A stretch of DNA of 22,831 bases from CAYSVN01 sp964434585. Lineage in GTDB: Bacteria > Patescibacteriota > Gracilibacteria > Peribacterales > Peribacteraceae. The stretch lies in contig CAYSVN010000016.1 in NCBI GenBank assembly GCA_964434585.1, positions 1-22,831 of the forward strand. The letters run 5' to 3'. Of this stretch, positions 7,827-14,914 are shown one piece after another. Numbering within the stretch: the stretch's first letter is position 1; each line of letters starts with the position of its first letter. Under the pieces are notes generated by a model, which saw nothing but the letters and a program-made list of their open reading frames with translations, did not search any database and was not told the DNA's origin. Position numbers and translations under genes: made by a program.

Positions 7827-8960
7827 ATGGCCGATAAATTAAATCGCCAACAAATCTATAAATCTCGTTTAAATGACCTTTGGGAAATTCTCGAGAATAA
7901 AAATGGATTTTTTTGGCGTCGTACCGCTGCTAACAACGAAATTGTTGGTGGTTCTCATATTTCTTTTAAAACCAAAGAAGAATGTGAAGCAAATGCTCGT
8001 TTAGTTGGTTACGAAGAACAATATAACCAACCAAGTGACGCTACTTGGGAATTTTACCAAGACGGTAAAAAAGAGTACCGTTGGCGTCTTTTTGACGGAG
8101 ACAAAAAATTAAATGTTTGCCACGAAGGATACAAAGGTGAGCTTTCAGCACAAAAAAATGCTGTTCGTCACGGTTGGGGGCAAGCGACAAAAACAGCTGC
8201 AAAACCTAAAGCAAAAACATCGGCGGCGGCTTCAGCAACAAGTAGCAGTGAATTCGAAGGCTGTAATTGTTTCATTTATGTTATTTTACTGATGATTCTT
8301 GGGTTACTACTTGGCTGGTTACTCCATAACTTTAGTACTCCAGTAGTGCCTGCAATGATGGAGAAGCCTGCAGCAGTAGAACCAGTAGTAGAAAAACAAG
8401 TGTTTAAAGATGTACCAAATACCCTTTGGAGTAGTGAGTATATTAATAAACTTGCCAATAAAAAATTAATTAACGGATACCGAACAGTAGCCGGAGAAGA
8501 CACTGGTAACTTTGGTCCAGATGATATCATCACCATTGAGCAATTAGTAAAAATGGCAATGAATGGATCGGATAGAAGCATCCGCTTATGTGGTAACCTA
8601 ACAGGTGAGCCAGCTGGTTATAGTTGGTCTGCACCATTTATTAAATGTGCACAAGGTGATAACTGGACAATTCTAGAAGATGCAAATATCGATATTACAA
8701 GGCCAGCTACTCGTGGTGAAATCGCTTCTATGATTGTAGACGCGTTTGATGTAACCACAGATCCTGTAGCTAGCTTTAACGATGTAGATAATAACACTCC
8801 ACATGCTCGTGCAATTTCTATGATTGCAAGCGACAATGTTGTTGATGGATACCTTAACGCCGCTGGCGTAGCCACTGGTAACTTTGGTCCACTTGATAAC
8901 GTAACACGTGCGCAAACAGCTAAAATTTTCTGTAACGCTCGCGAAAAATACCTTAAATAA
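7827..8960 (+). CDS. Membrane protein with two YegP-like (DUF1508) units and external SLH repeats
   Basis: A 377-residue protein of unusual order. Residues about 18-62 and 73-116 are two YegP/DUF1508-like units (WRRTAANNEIVGGSHISFKTKEEC; FYQDGKKEYRWRLFDGDKKL). An Ala/Lys/Ser linker at 117-142 leads to one membrane segment at 149-168. Three S-layer-homology repeats follow: 192-244 (FKDVP...FGPDD), about 264-308 (TRPATRGEIASMI) and 317-370 (FNDVDNNTPHARAI...FGPLDNVTRAQ). There is no signal peptide, so the N-terminus should be cytoplasmic and the SLH part outside, where SLH repeats usually bind wall polymers. Two Cys pairs are visible, C146/C148 next to the membrane and C255/C274 in the SLH part. 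The role is unknown; a bridge between cytoplasm and wall is an inference. A strong terminator follows. Confidence 0.88.
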   Translation: MADKLNRQQIYKSRLNDLWEILENKNGFFWRRTAANNEIVGGSHISFKTKEECEANARLVGYEEQYNQPSDATWEFYQDGKKEYRWRLFDGDKKLNVCHEGYKGELSAQKNAVRHGWGQATKTAAKPKAKTSAAASATSSSEFEGCNCFIYVILLMILGLLLGWLLHNFSTPVVPAMMEKPAAVEPVVEKQVFKDVPNTLWSSEYINKLANKKLINGYRTVAGEDTGNFGPDDIITIEQLVKMAMNGSDRSIRLCGNLTGEPAGYSWSAPFIKCAQGDNWTILEDANIDITRPATRGEIASMIVDAFDVTTDPVASFNDVDNNTPHARAISMIASDNVVDGYLNAAGVATGNFGPLDNVTRAQTAKIFCNAREKYLK

Positions 8961-8980
8961 AACTTTAAGTTGAAGTAGAA

Positions 8981-9012
8981 AAGAAGAAGAATTAAACCTC
9001 TTCTTCTTTTTT
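8981..9012. terminator. Bidirectional intrinsic terminator
   Basis: A perfect 10-bp stem (AAGAAGAAGA at 8981-8990 with TCTTCTTCTT at 8999-9008), an 8-nt loop and a T-run through 9012 on the plus strand. It separates the convergent SLH gene and glmS and its 3' edge touches the glmS stop codon. Confidence 0.8.
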
Positions 9013-10786
9013 ATTTAACGGTAACACTTTTTGCTAAATTACGTGGCATGTCTGGGTTAACCTGTCGCAGCAATGCTAAATGATAAGCTAACACATGTAC
9101 TGGAATAATGGTGGCAATAGGCTGAGCATTACCAACATCAGGCACCTTAATCCAGTGATCAAACGAAGAATGCTCGCGTGATGAAATTGCAACAATAATC
9201 GCTCCTCGAGCTTTTAGTTCAATAATATTGTTAATCATATCACTCCATGTTTCATCGTCTCCTACTAGTGCCAAACAAGGCGTACCCTCTTCTATTAAGG
9301 CTATTGGTCCATGTTTAAGCTCTCCGCCAGCAAAGCCTTCTGCGTGAATGTAAGAAACTTCTTGAATTTTAATAGCACTTTCTAGCGCCATGGGCCAATG
9401 CCAGCTTTTACCAATAATATATAAATCATTATGCGGAGCAATTATCTCTGCAATGTTGGCGATAAATTGGCTATACCGAGGATTTAAATAATCAGAGATC
9501 GCCGCTGCTGCTTCATGCACCAACGTTGCTCCATCATGTAGTTTATTATTAAGGGCATAGGCCACTAAAAGCAGTACCGACATTTGGCCAGTAACTGCCT
9601 TTGTAGAAGCAACTGCTCGTTCAGGGCCTGCGTTAATAAGTAAGGTAAAATCAGCTTCACGGGCAATAGTAGAGCCTTCTGTGTTAACAATAGCAAGCAC
9701 CTTACTACCAGCTTGTTTTGCTACCTGCATTGCCTCTAGCACATCTGCCGTTTCTCCACTTTGGCTAACCACAACAAGGAGGCTTTTATCAGTAAGTAAG
9801 TGGTGGTAAATGGTAAACTCTGAAGCTGGAACAGCGTTAACATGATGTCTAGCCACTACAGAAAAGAAGTACTCAGCTGCCCGACAAGCTTTCTCAGCAG
9901 TTCCACAGCCAACTAAAAATGTGTCATTTGCTTTTGCAATAGCCATAGCAATGGTAGCAACTTCATCAGGATTTTGGTTAGCAGCCCTAGCAATGCTAAC
10001 TTTTTGATCCATAATTTCTTTCATCATAAAGTGCGTATATTCACCTTTTTCTGCAGTTTCTGGCTGCCAAGAAATTTCAACAGTACGTTTAGGATGAAGC
10101 TCGCCAGTAAGTAAATCCGTACAAACTACTCCTTTTTTACTGAGAATAACCACTTCTCCATCATCAATATACTGAACGGTGCGAGTATGCTCCAAGAAAG
10201 CTGGAACGTCTGAAGCTATAAAAAATCCAGTATCGCTTGTTCCAATAATAAGCGGTGAACCTTGGCGGGCAGCAACGATATAATCACTATTTTTATGGAT
10301 AGCAACTACAGCATAACGCCCTTTAAGTTGCTTAAAGGCCTCAGTAGCAGCGGCAGAAAATTCTAGCTGCTTTGTAAGCATAAGATCATCAATTAAATGG
10401 ACTACTACTTCTGTATCTGTTTGCGAAACAAAATTGTAGCCTTTTGCCTGAAGTTTCTGCTTTAATAGTTCATAGTTTTCGATAATACCATTATGCACCA
10501 CTGCAATAGAGCTATCTTTATTACAATGAGGATGGGTATTTTCAAGGGTAACTCCACCATGAGTTGCCCAACGAGTATGCGCAATAACTACGGAGCTAGT
10601 GGCAGAATAATCTTCTGTAATAACATCGCTAATTTTTCCAACCTTTCGTTCTCGTTGCAGTGTTCCATCAGACTGAAACGTAATTCCCCAAGAGTCATAA
10701 CCTCTATATTCTAATTTTTTTAAGCCTTCAATCGCAAGTTTAGGGGCAGATGTATCGAGGCCAATATATGCAAAAATACCACACAT
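9011..10786 (-). CDS. glmS: Glutamine--fructose-6-phosphate aminotransferase (isomerizing)
   Basis: Makes glucosamine-6-phosphate from fructose-6-phosphate and glutamine, the entry step to UDP-GlcNAc for peptidoglycan. The 591-residue protein has an N-terminal class II glutaminase domain that starts MCGIFAYIG, with the catalytic Cys directly after Met, and contains RGYDS, HTRWATHG and the NGIIENY motif. Two SIS sugar-isomerase domains follow (CGTAEKA, SQSGETADVLEA, HGPIALI), ending in the characteristic LAKSVTV tail. The start at 10786 is fixed by the chemistry, since Cys must be residue 2, and by TATACT exactly 6 nt upstream. The longer frame from 10804 begins within the promoter and is rejected. 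No glmS ribozyme or long leader exists because the transcript is leaderless. Confidence 0.97.
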   Translation of the reverse strand: MCGIFAYIGLDTSAPKLAIEGLKKLEYRGYDSWGITFQSDGTLQRERKVGKISDVITEDYSATSSVVIAHTRWATHGGVTLENTHPHCNKDSSIAVVHNGIIENYELLKQKLQAKGYNFVSQTDTEVVVHLIDDLMLTKQLEFSAAATEAFKQLKGRYAVVAIHKNSDYIVAARQGSPLIIGTSDTGFFIASDVPAFLEHTRTVQYIDDGEVVILSKKGVVCTDLLTGELHPKRTVEISWQPETAEKGEYTHFMMKEIMDQKVSIARAANQNPDEVATIAMAIAKANDTFLVGCGTAEKACRAAEYFFSVVARHHVNAVPASEFTIYHHLLTDKSLLVVVSQSGETADVLEAMQVAKQAGSKVLAIVNTEGSTIAREADFTLLINAGPERAVASTKAVTGQMSVLLLVAYALNNKLHDGATLVHEAAAAISDYLNPRYSQFIANIAEIIAPHNDLYIIGKSWHWPMALESAIKIQEVSYIHAEGFAGGELKHGPIALIEEGTPCLALVGDDETWSDMINNIIELKARGAIIVAISSREHSSFDHWIKVPDVGNAQPIATIIPVHVLAYHLALLRQVNPDMPRNLAKSVTVK

Positions 10787-10792
10787 AGAGGC

Positions 10793-10821
10793 AGTATAAT
10801 CCAATCAAATACAGAATGCAC
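10793..10821 (-). promoter_or_regulatory. glmS promoter (leaderless)
   Basis: On the minus strand, GTGCAT at 10816-10821, a 17-nt spacer and TATACT at 10793-10798, then 6 nt to the ATG. Transcription should begin at or next to the start codon. The -35 box resembles TTGCAT found before the sigma factor and DUF378 genes. Confidence 0.65.
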
Positions 10822-10836
10822 TGAATTTATTTTTCA

Positions 10837-10896
10837 AGCTTAGGAATAAGGATGCAGGATTTAGAATGCTAAATCCTCACTCCTAAGTCCTAAGCT
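10837..10896. repeat. 28-bp imperfect inverted repeat at the hisS stop
   Basis: Two 28-nt arms (10837-10864 and 10869-10896) pair at 22 of 28 positions around the 4-nt loop AATG. The outer 9 bp (AGCTTAGGA) and inner 8 bp (GGATTTAG) pair perfectly. One arm ends inside the hisS TAG stop codon. No U-tract follows in the hisS direction, so it may be a small palindromic repeat rather than a classical terminator; it could still protect or end the hisS mRNA. Confidence 0.7.
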
Positions 10897-12241
10897 ACTT
10901 TTTCTTCGACTTTCCTACATGGTCACCAAGATGATCTTGAATGCTATAGGTATCAAGATTTTCTTTACCAATAAGCTTAATAATGGAAGGTACTGCCTTT
11001 TCAAACTTCATTGCTTTTTGTTTACCGGCAACCATATCTCGTAAGATGATCGTTCCTTCTTTAACTTCTAATTGCCCCATAATTAGAGTGTATTTTGCAT
11101 TAAATTTATCAGCGAGTCTTAGTTGGGATTTAATACTCGCCTCCCCTAACGCTCCTACGGTATGGACACCAAGCTCACGTAACTCCGAAAGAAGTGGTAA
11201 GCTTTTTTTCTTAGCTGCTGGGCCAATTTGAATAAGAAAAACATCAACTTGGTCTTTCATTGGCGGCTGCACACCAGCTTCTTTCATATGCCAGATAATA
11301 CGCTCAACTCCAAGACCACAACCAACAGCAGGTGTTGGTTTACCTCCCATTAATTCAACAAGTCCATCGTAACGCCCACCTCCACCAACAGCATTCTTAC
11401 CACGAGTTTGAATATCCCAAAACTCAAATACTGTCTGGTTATAATAATCAAAACCTCGAACAAGCCCAGGATTCTCTTCATACGCAATACCAAGAATATC
11501 AAGATATTCTAGAAACAACTTATGAAACTCTTTACTTTCAGGAGAGATAAATTGTTCTAATTTAGGTGCTCCATTTAAAAGAATCTGAGTATCTTCTTCT
11601 TTGCTATCAAGGAGTCTTAGTGGATTTGTTTTAAGACGCTCTCTATCTAAGTCTGGCAAATTACGCTCTTTGCCTGTAAAAAAATCTTGTAAGGCAGCGC
11701 AGAATTCTTGTCTGTTTTCGCTTGTTCCTATGTTGTTAACTTGAAGCACCAGACGATCCCAAATTTGTAGATCTTTGTAGATTTTTACAGCCACTTCAAC
11801 AAGCTGCGCATCAATACTGGGGTCAGAGATACCAATAACCTCTAAGTCGATTTGGTGAAATTCACGGTAACGACCTTTCTGCGGTCTTTCATAGCGAAAA
11901 GCTTTTCCAAAAGAAAACAACTGTACTGGCTGTGGCAATTGATCCATAGCGTGCTCTACGTAAGCACGGCAAATACCAGCAGTAAATTCAGGACGCAGGG
12001 CAAGTTCTCTTTCTTCGTTAATACCTACAACTTTAAAAAGTTCTTTTTCAACAATGTCAGTATGTTCACCAATACCACGTTCAAATACTGCTCTATTTTC
12101 GAACATAGGAGTAGAAATTCGTTGAAACCCAGCCTGTCGACCGCGGTGGCGTAATGCCTTTTTAATATACGTAAGATACTGATGATCTTCCGGCAATTGA
12201 TCATTTGTTCCTTTAGGAGTGCGGAAACGTAATTGAGACAT
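10895..12241 (-). CDS. hisS: Histidine--tRNA ligase
   Basis: Charges tRNA-His with histidine in the cytoplasm. The 448-residue class II synthetase shows the N-terminal RTPKGTNDQLP segment, motif 1 region (FQRISTPMFE), LRPEFTAGICRAY, motif 2 (FSFGKAFRYERPQKGRYREFHQ), the histidine-binding segment VRGFDYYNQTVFEF, and motif 3 (AVGGGGRYDGL followed by GCGLGVERI). A C-terminal anticodon-binding domain runs from about residue 335. The start is taken at 12241 (MSQLRFRTPKG), the usual family N-terminus; the upstream in-frame ATG at 12265 would add eight residues with no homologous counterpart. A pyrimidine-rich stretch (TTACCCTTATTT) precedes the ATG, with TACTAT as a possible -10 box 11 nt upstream. 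It ends in a basic lysine tail and TAG. Confidence 0.97.
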   Translation of the reverse strand: MSQLRFRTPKGTNDQLPEDHQYLTYIKKALRHRGRQAGFQRISTPMFENRAVFERGIGEHTDIVEKELFKVVGINEERELALRPEFTAGICRAYVEHAMDQLPQPVQLFSFGKAFRYERPQKGRYREFHQIDLEVIGISDPSIDAQLVEVAVKIYKDLQIWDRLVLQVNNIGTSENRQEFCAALQDFFTGKERNLPDLDRERLKTNPLRLLDSKEEDTQILLNGAPKLEQFISPESKEFHKLFLEYLDILGIAYEENPGLVRGFDYYNQTVFEFWDIQTRGKNAVGGGGRYDGLVELMGGKPTPAVGCGLGVERIIWHMKEAGVQPPMKDQVDVFLIQIGPAAKKKSLPLLSELRELGVHTVGALGEASIKSQLRLADKFNAKYTLIMGQLEVKEGTIILRDMVAGKQKAMKFEKAVPSIIKLIGKENLDTYSIQDHLGDHVGKSKKK

Positions 12242-12374
12242 AAATAAGGGTAATAGTATGTGCAAATAAAGGGTAAATATTGTCTAGTTCAAATAAATTA
12301 GTCAATACTTGGCTTAAAAAGCCACAAAAAGGCTATAAATAAGTGAACTGTAGTCTAGCAGACGATAGCTAAAG

Positions 12375-12403
12375 GTGATAGAGGTTTTTAATTGTGATAT
12401 AAT
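12375..12403 (+). promoter_or_regulatory. Promoter of the M23 peptidase gene (leaderless, extended -10)
   Basis: GTGATA at 12375-12380, 17-nt spacer, TGATATAAT (extended -10, hexamer 12398-12403). The hexamer ends exactly 6 nt before the second of two adjacent ATGs, at 12410, which is therefore the preferred start. Confidence 0.7.
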
Positions 12404-12409
12404 AATATG

Positions 12410-13162
12410 ATGTTCAAAAAAACACTAACACTCACACTTTTAATTTTTTCGGCGTTCGCACTCCCAAGTTCGCAACTGCAATATGCAGATGCTCGCGGTG
12501 GTTCTGACAGGAATTACACCTCTGTTAGAAGAGAGCAGCAATTATTAAAAAGAGAAGGCACAATTTTACGAGATATTCTTGTTTCAAGCGGAGACCAAAC
12601 AAAAACCGTTGAACAGTTAGTCGCCAATATTAAAAAAACAAAAGCTGTTGAACGTGAACTACAGGTTTTTTATACTCGCCCTGGTGAGCGTTTAATGAGC
12701 AGCCTTACTCCCGCTATTCAAGAATGGATATTTCCTGCATTTGGACACGGCGGTATTACCGCAAAGTTTAGAGAGGCTAGTTATTATCGAAGGTTTTGGG
12801 TAGATCACGATGGTATGGATTTTAGAATGGCTCAAGGAACGACACTGCGAGCAGCTAAAGATGGTATTGTGATTGAAGCTTCTGAAAATGGTTATGGATT
12901 TAACTGGATAAAAATAGATCATGGCGATGTACAAGTACTTTATGGCCATGTTAATAAAATAATGGTCCAAGAAGGAGACCGTGTAATACAAGGCCAAACC
13001 ATTGGCCTTAGTGGCGGTAAACGAGGAACATTAGGAGCTGGTATGTCAACCGGGCCACACTTGCATATTGAAACCTATAAAAATGGTGAAATTGTAGATC
13101 CAGAAAGTATCTTTGGTGAAATACTACACCTTGCAGAGAAAGAGGAATTAGGAAGAGGGTAA
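12410..13162 (+). CDS. M23-family peptidoglycan endopeptidase
   Basis: An exported zinc metallopeptidase predicted to cleave peptide cross-links of the wall. The 250-residue product has a signal peptide (MFKKTLTLTLLIFSAFALPSS), a basic helical region with possible coiled coil at about 35-90, and a C-terminal LytM/M23 domain. The metal and catalytic residues are visible: H133 and D137 in HDGMD, H180 in YGHVNK, and H217/H219 in GPHLHIE. The full HxxxD plus HxH set means it should be active, unlike EnvC/NlpD-type degenerate homologues. The start at 12410 follows from the promoter spacing; the ATG at 12407 would add one Met. It may work with the RlpA-like and penicillin-binding proteins of this window in wall remodelling, but is transcribed alone. 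Confidence 0.94.
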   Translation: MFKKTLTLTLLIFSAFALPSSQLQYADARGGSDRNYTSVRREQQLLKREGTILRDILVSSGDQTKTVEQLVANIKKTKAVERELQVFYTRPGERLMSSLTPAIQEWIFPAFGHGGITAKFREASYYRRFWVDHDGMDFRMAQGTTLRAAKDGIVIEASENGYGFNWIKIDHGDVQVLYGHVNKIMVQEGDRVIQGQTIGLSGGKRGTLGAGMSTGPHLHIETYKNGEIVDPESIFGEILHLAEKEELGRG

Positions 13163-13214
13163 ATAAAGGTTAAAAACGTTAAAGAGGTAGAAAAGGAAGA
13201 AAGGGTTTTTCTGT

Positions 13215-13230
13215 TTGATAAGCTTATCAA
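13215..13230. repeat. 16-bp perfect palindrome downstream of the M23 gene
   Basis: TTGATAAGCTTATCAA is a perfect 16-nt palindrome in the 174-nt gap between the M23 and RNHCP genes. There is no loop and no U-tract, so it resembles a dimeric protein-binding site more than a terminator. A TTGACA-like box lies about 20 nt further on at 13252-13257. Function unknown. Confidence 0.4.
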
Positions 13231-13324
13231 TATCAACTCTTCTTAAACCTTTGACACATTTACAATTTTTGCAGCCTTTATTTACTTACCTAAAAAACCT
13301 CTATCGATCACTCATTAATAACAT

Positions 13325-13330
13325 TAATAT
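13325..13330 (+). promoter_or_regulatory. -10 box of the RNHCP gene (leaderless)
   Basis: TAATAT ends exactly 6 nt before the ATG at 13337. The -35 position is not convincing. The spacing matches glmS, MFS and M23. Confidence 0.5.
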
Positions 13331-13336
13331 AAACAC

Positions 13337-13642
13337 ATGCCTTTTATTGTTCGCCAAGAACCATTTACGTGTCAGCATTGCAACAATGCAGTGCAGCCAC
13401 TTAATAATGGAAAAATTCGAAACCATTGTCCTTACTGTTTACACTGTAAGCATGTTGATGATCAAGGCCCTGGTGATCGAGCATCATTATGCCAAGGATT
13501 GATGAAGCCAGTAGATATTAAGCATTCGGGAGCAAAGGGCTGGCAGGTTATTCATGAGTGTAAGACATGTAGTAAAAAGATGCCAAATATGATAGCCGAA
13601 GACGATAATGTAGAAGTGGTAGCTAGACTACATAATTTATGA
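13337..13642 (+). CDS. RNHCP-domain zinc-binding protein
   Basis: A 101-residue protein with the signature RNHCPYCLHCKHVDDQGPGDRAS at about 28-50, the diagnostic segment of the RNHCP family. Cysteines are arranged as C12xxC15, C31xxC34xxC37, C52 and C75xxC78, enough for two zinc sites. The family is small, cytoplasmic and of unknown biochemical function. The start at 13337 is supported by a -10 box 6 nt upstream; the overlapping frame at 13215-13502 is a shadow. The gene ends in TGA, direct evidence that this genome uses TGA as stop. It stands alone between the two wall-enzyme genes and is probably its own unit. Confidence 0.9.
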   Translation: MPFIVRQEPFTCQHCNNAVQPLNNGKIRNHCPYCLHCKHVDDQGPGDRASLCQGLMKPVDIKHSGAKGWQVIHECKTCSKKMPNMIAEDDNVEVVARLHNL

Positions 13643-13820
13643 ATAAATAATGTATTCAGTAAAGAATCTTCCTTAGCCTAGTAAGTAACAAATGTAAGAC
13701 GGAATTATTTTTAAAGCAAAAGTTTATTATAAAACATATAATAAAAAAGTCACTAGCCATCAAGGTGTGAAATACCTAAATTATGCCGGTCTCGCGTTTT
13801 TAATCGCTTACAACCAACGT

Positions 13821-14816
13821 ATGAATTTTTTCCGACTGCTAACCGTAGCAGTACTCCTTACCTTATTTACACTGCAGCTAACCTCACCGGTTCTAGCAGC
13901 AGCAGAGGAAGCCCCAACCACTACTATTAGTAGAAGCGAGGGGTTTTTTATTATCTGGGAATCTATCCTGCGTCCACTGGGATATTTTAAAGGAGCTGGC
14001 TTTAGTGATGTTACTGAAAACATGCCAGAGCATGATATTATTGAGTATGCTCGGTTTCGCGGACTACTAGATGAAGAGGAAAGGTTTTATCCAAATGAAG
14101 CATTAACAGATATTGACGCTGCTTTATGGTTGTACCGTGTCCATAACATTGCTTACGTTGATGAGATGCAAAAAAGCGACCTTGAGGCAATGCACAATCG
14201 TTATCCCCTATTAGATGGTATAACAGTACCAGTACCAATTTCTAAAGAACAATTACTTACAATGATCGATAACATTGAAGCACAGTTAAAAAATGAAATT
14301 CACGAAGCTAGTTATTACTCTGAAGATTTTCATGGACTAAATACAGCAAATGGAGAGGTGTTTGATATGAACGCCATTACTGCCGCCCACCGAACATTAC
14401 CATTTAACACATTGGTAAAAGTAACCAATCATGACAATGGAAAATCGGTTGTTGTTCGCATTAATGACCGTGGGCCTTACGCACATACAGAAGTAAGGCA
14501 TATGGATTTAAGCTTGGCTGCAATGGAACTTATTGGCAAACGTAGCCAGGGAGTACTACGAAACGTTAGCTTTGAGCGCCTTGGAGATGCAGATCTTTAC
14601 GATCCAAACGCTATAGAAGCTAAAGAAGAAGAGGGAGTAAAAGAAGAAGAAGAAGAAGAAGAAGAAGTTAAACTAGAAGAGCAAGTCTCTAGCACTTCTG
14701 CCACCGCTACAACATCTGCAACGTTTTCAGAAACAACGATCTGGAAACAGTTATTTGCTAAAAGCATGCTTCCTCGCCGTGGAGAACTCTTAAGCATTCT
14801 AAAAACACGAAGATAG
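13821..14816 (+). CDS. Exported SLH-like + RlpA-type lytic transglycosylase-like protein
   Basis: A 331-residue exported protein. A typical signal peptide occupies residues 1-27 (ending VLAAAEE). Residues about 60-107 resemble one SLH repeat (FSDVTENMPEHDIIEYARFRGLL...FYPNEALT). The double-psi beta-barrel RlpA domain spans about 161-255 and keeps the E, D, H and D residues of catalytic RlpA: E179 and D182 in GEVFD, H190 in AAHRTLPF, D216 in INDRGPY. RlpA cleaves glycan strands lacking stem peptides during cell separation. An acidic Glu-rich tail follows, encoded partly by nine AAG triplets, and then a basic C-terminal end. The start at 13821 gives the clean signal peptide; the GTG at 13767 would add 18 residues before it. 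No Shine-Dalgarno sequence is seen. A strong -10 is not obvious. Confidence 0.9.
   Translation: MNFFRLLTVAVLLTLFTLQLTSPVLAAAEEAPTTTISRSEGFFIIWESILRPLGYFKGAGFSDVTENMPEHDIIEYARFRGLLDEEERFYPNEALTDIDAALWLYRVHNIAYVDEMQKSDLEAMHNRYPLLDGITVPVPISKEQLLTMIDNIEAQLKNEIHEASYYSEDFHGLNTANGEVFDMNAITAAHRTLPFNTLVKVTNHDNGKSVVVRINDRGPYAHTEVRHMDLSLAAMELIGKRSQGVLRNVSFERLGDADLYDPNAIEAKEEEGVKEEEEEEEEVKLEEQVSSTSATATTSATFSETTIWKQLFAKSMLPRRGELLSILKTRR
14641..14667 (+). repeat. (AAG)9 trinucleotide tract in the RlpA-like gene
   Basis: Nine perfect AAG triplets encode part of the Glu-rich tail. Slippage would add or remove glutamates without breaking the frame, so length variation among strains is expected. Confidence 0.9.
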
Positions 14817-14843
14817 AATCTATTTTTAAAAGAAGCTGTTCTA

Positions 14844-14872
14844 TTGCATGGAAAGGGAAAAAACTCTAAACT
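14844..14872 (+). promoter_or_regulatory. Promoter of the primary sigma factor gene
   Basis: TTGCAT at 14844-14849, 17-nt spacer, TAAACT at 14867-14872. It predicts a leader of about 36 nt that is pyrimidine-rich and has no Shine-Dalgarno sequence. A second AT-rich hexamer (TTAAAT at 14904-14909) 5 nt before the ATG could give a leaderless alternative. Confidence 0.5.
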
Positions 14873-14914
14873 GCAGTCCTAAGAACTTCTTTGTTTATTC
14901 TCTTTAAATAATAC

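Noticed and set aside
10787..10804. Earlier glmS start giving six extra residues
   Set aside because: It overlaps the -10 region, and Cys must directly follow the initiator Met for glutaminase activity.
12242..12265. Earlier hisS start giving eight extra residues
   Set aside because: The hydrophobic extension has no counterpart in HisRS, and the family N-terminus fits the ATG at 12241.
13215..13502. Plus-strand open frame of 95 codons
   Set aside because: It overlaps the RNHCP gene in another frame, lacks a promoter and has no recognisable composition.
13640..13642. UGA-recoded genetic code (code 25)
   Set aside because: The RNHCP gene ends in TGA at the normal family length, and no gene needs TGA read as glycine.
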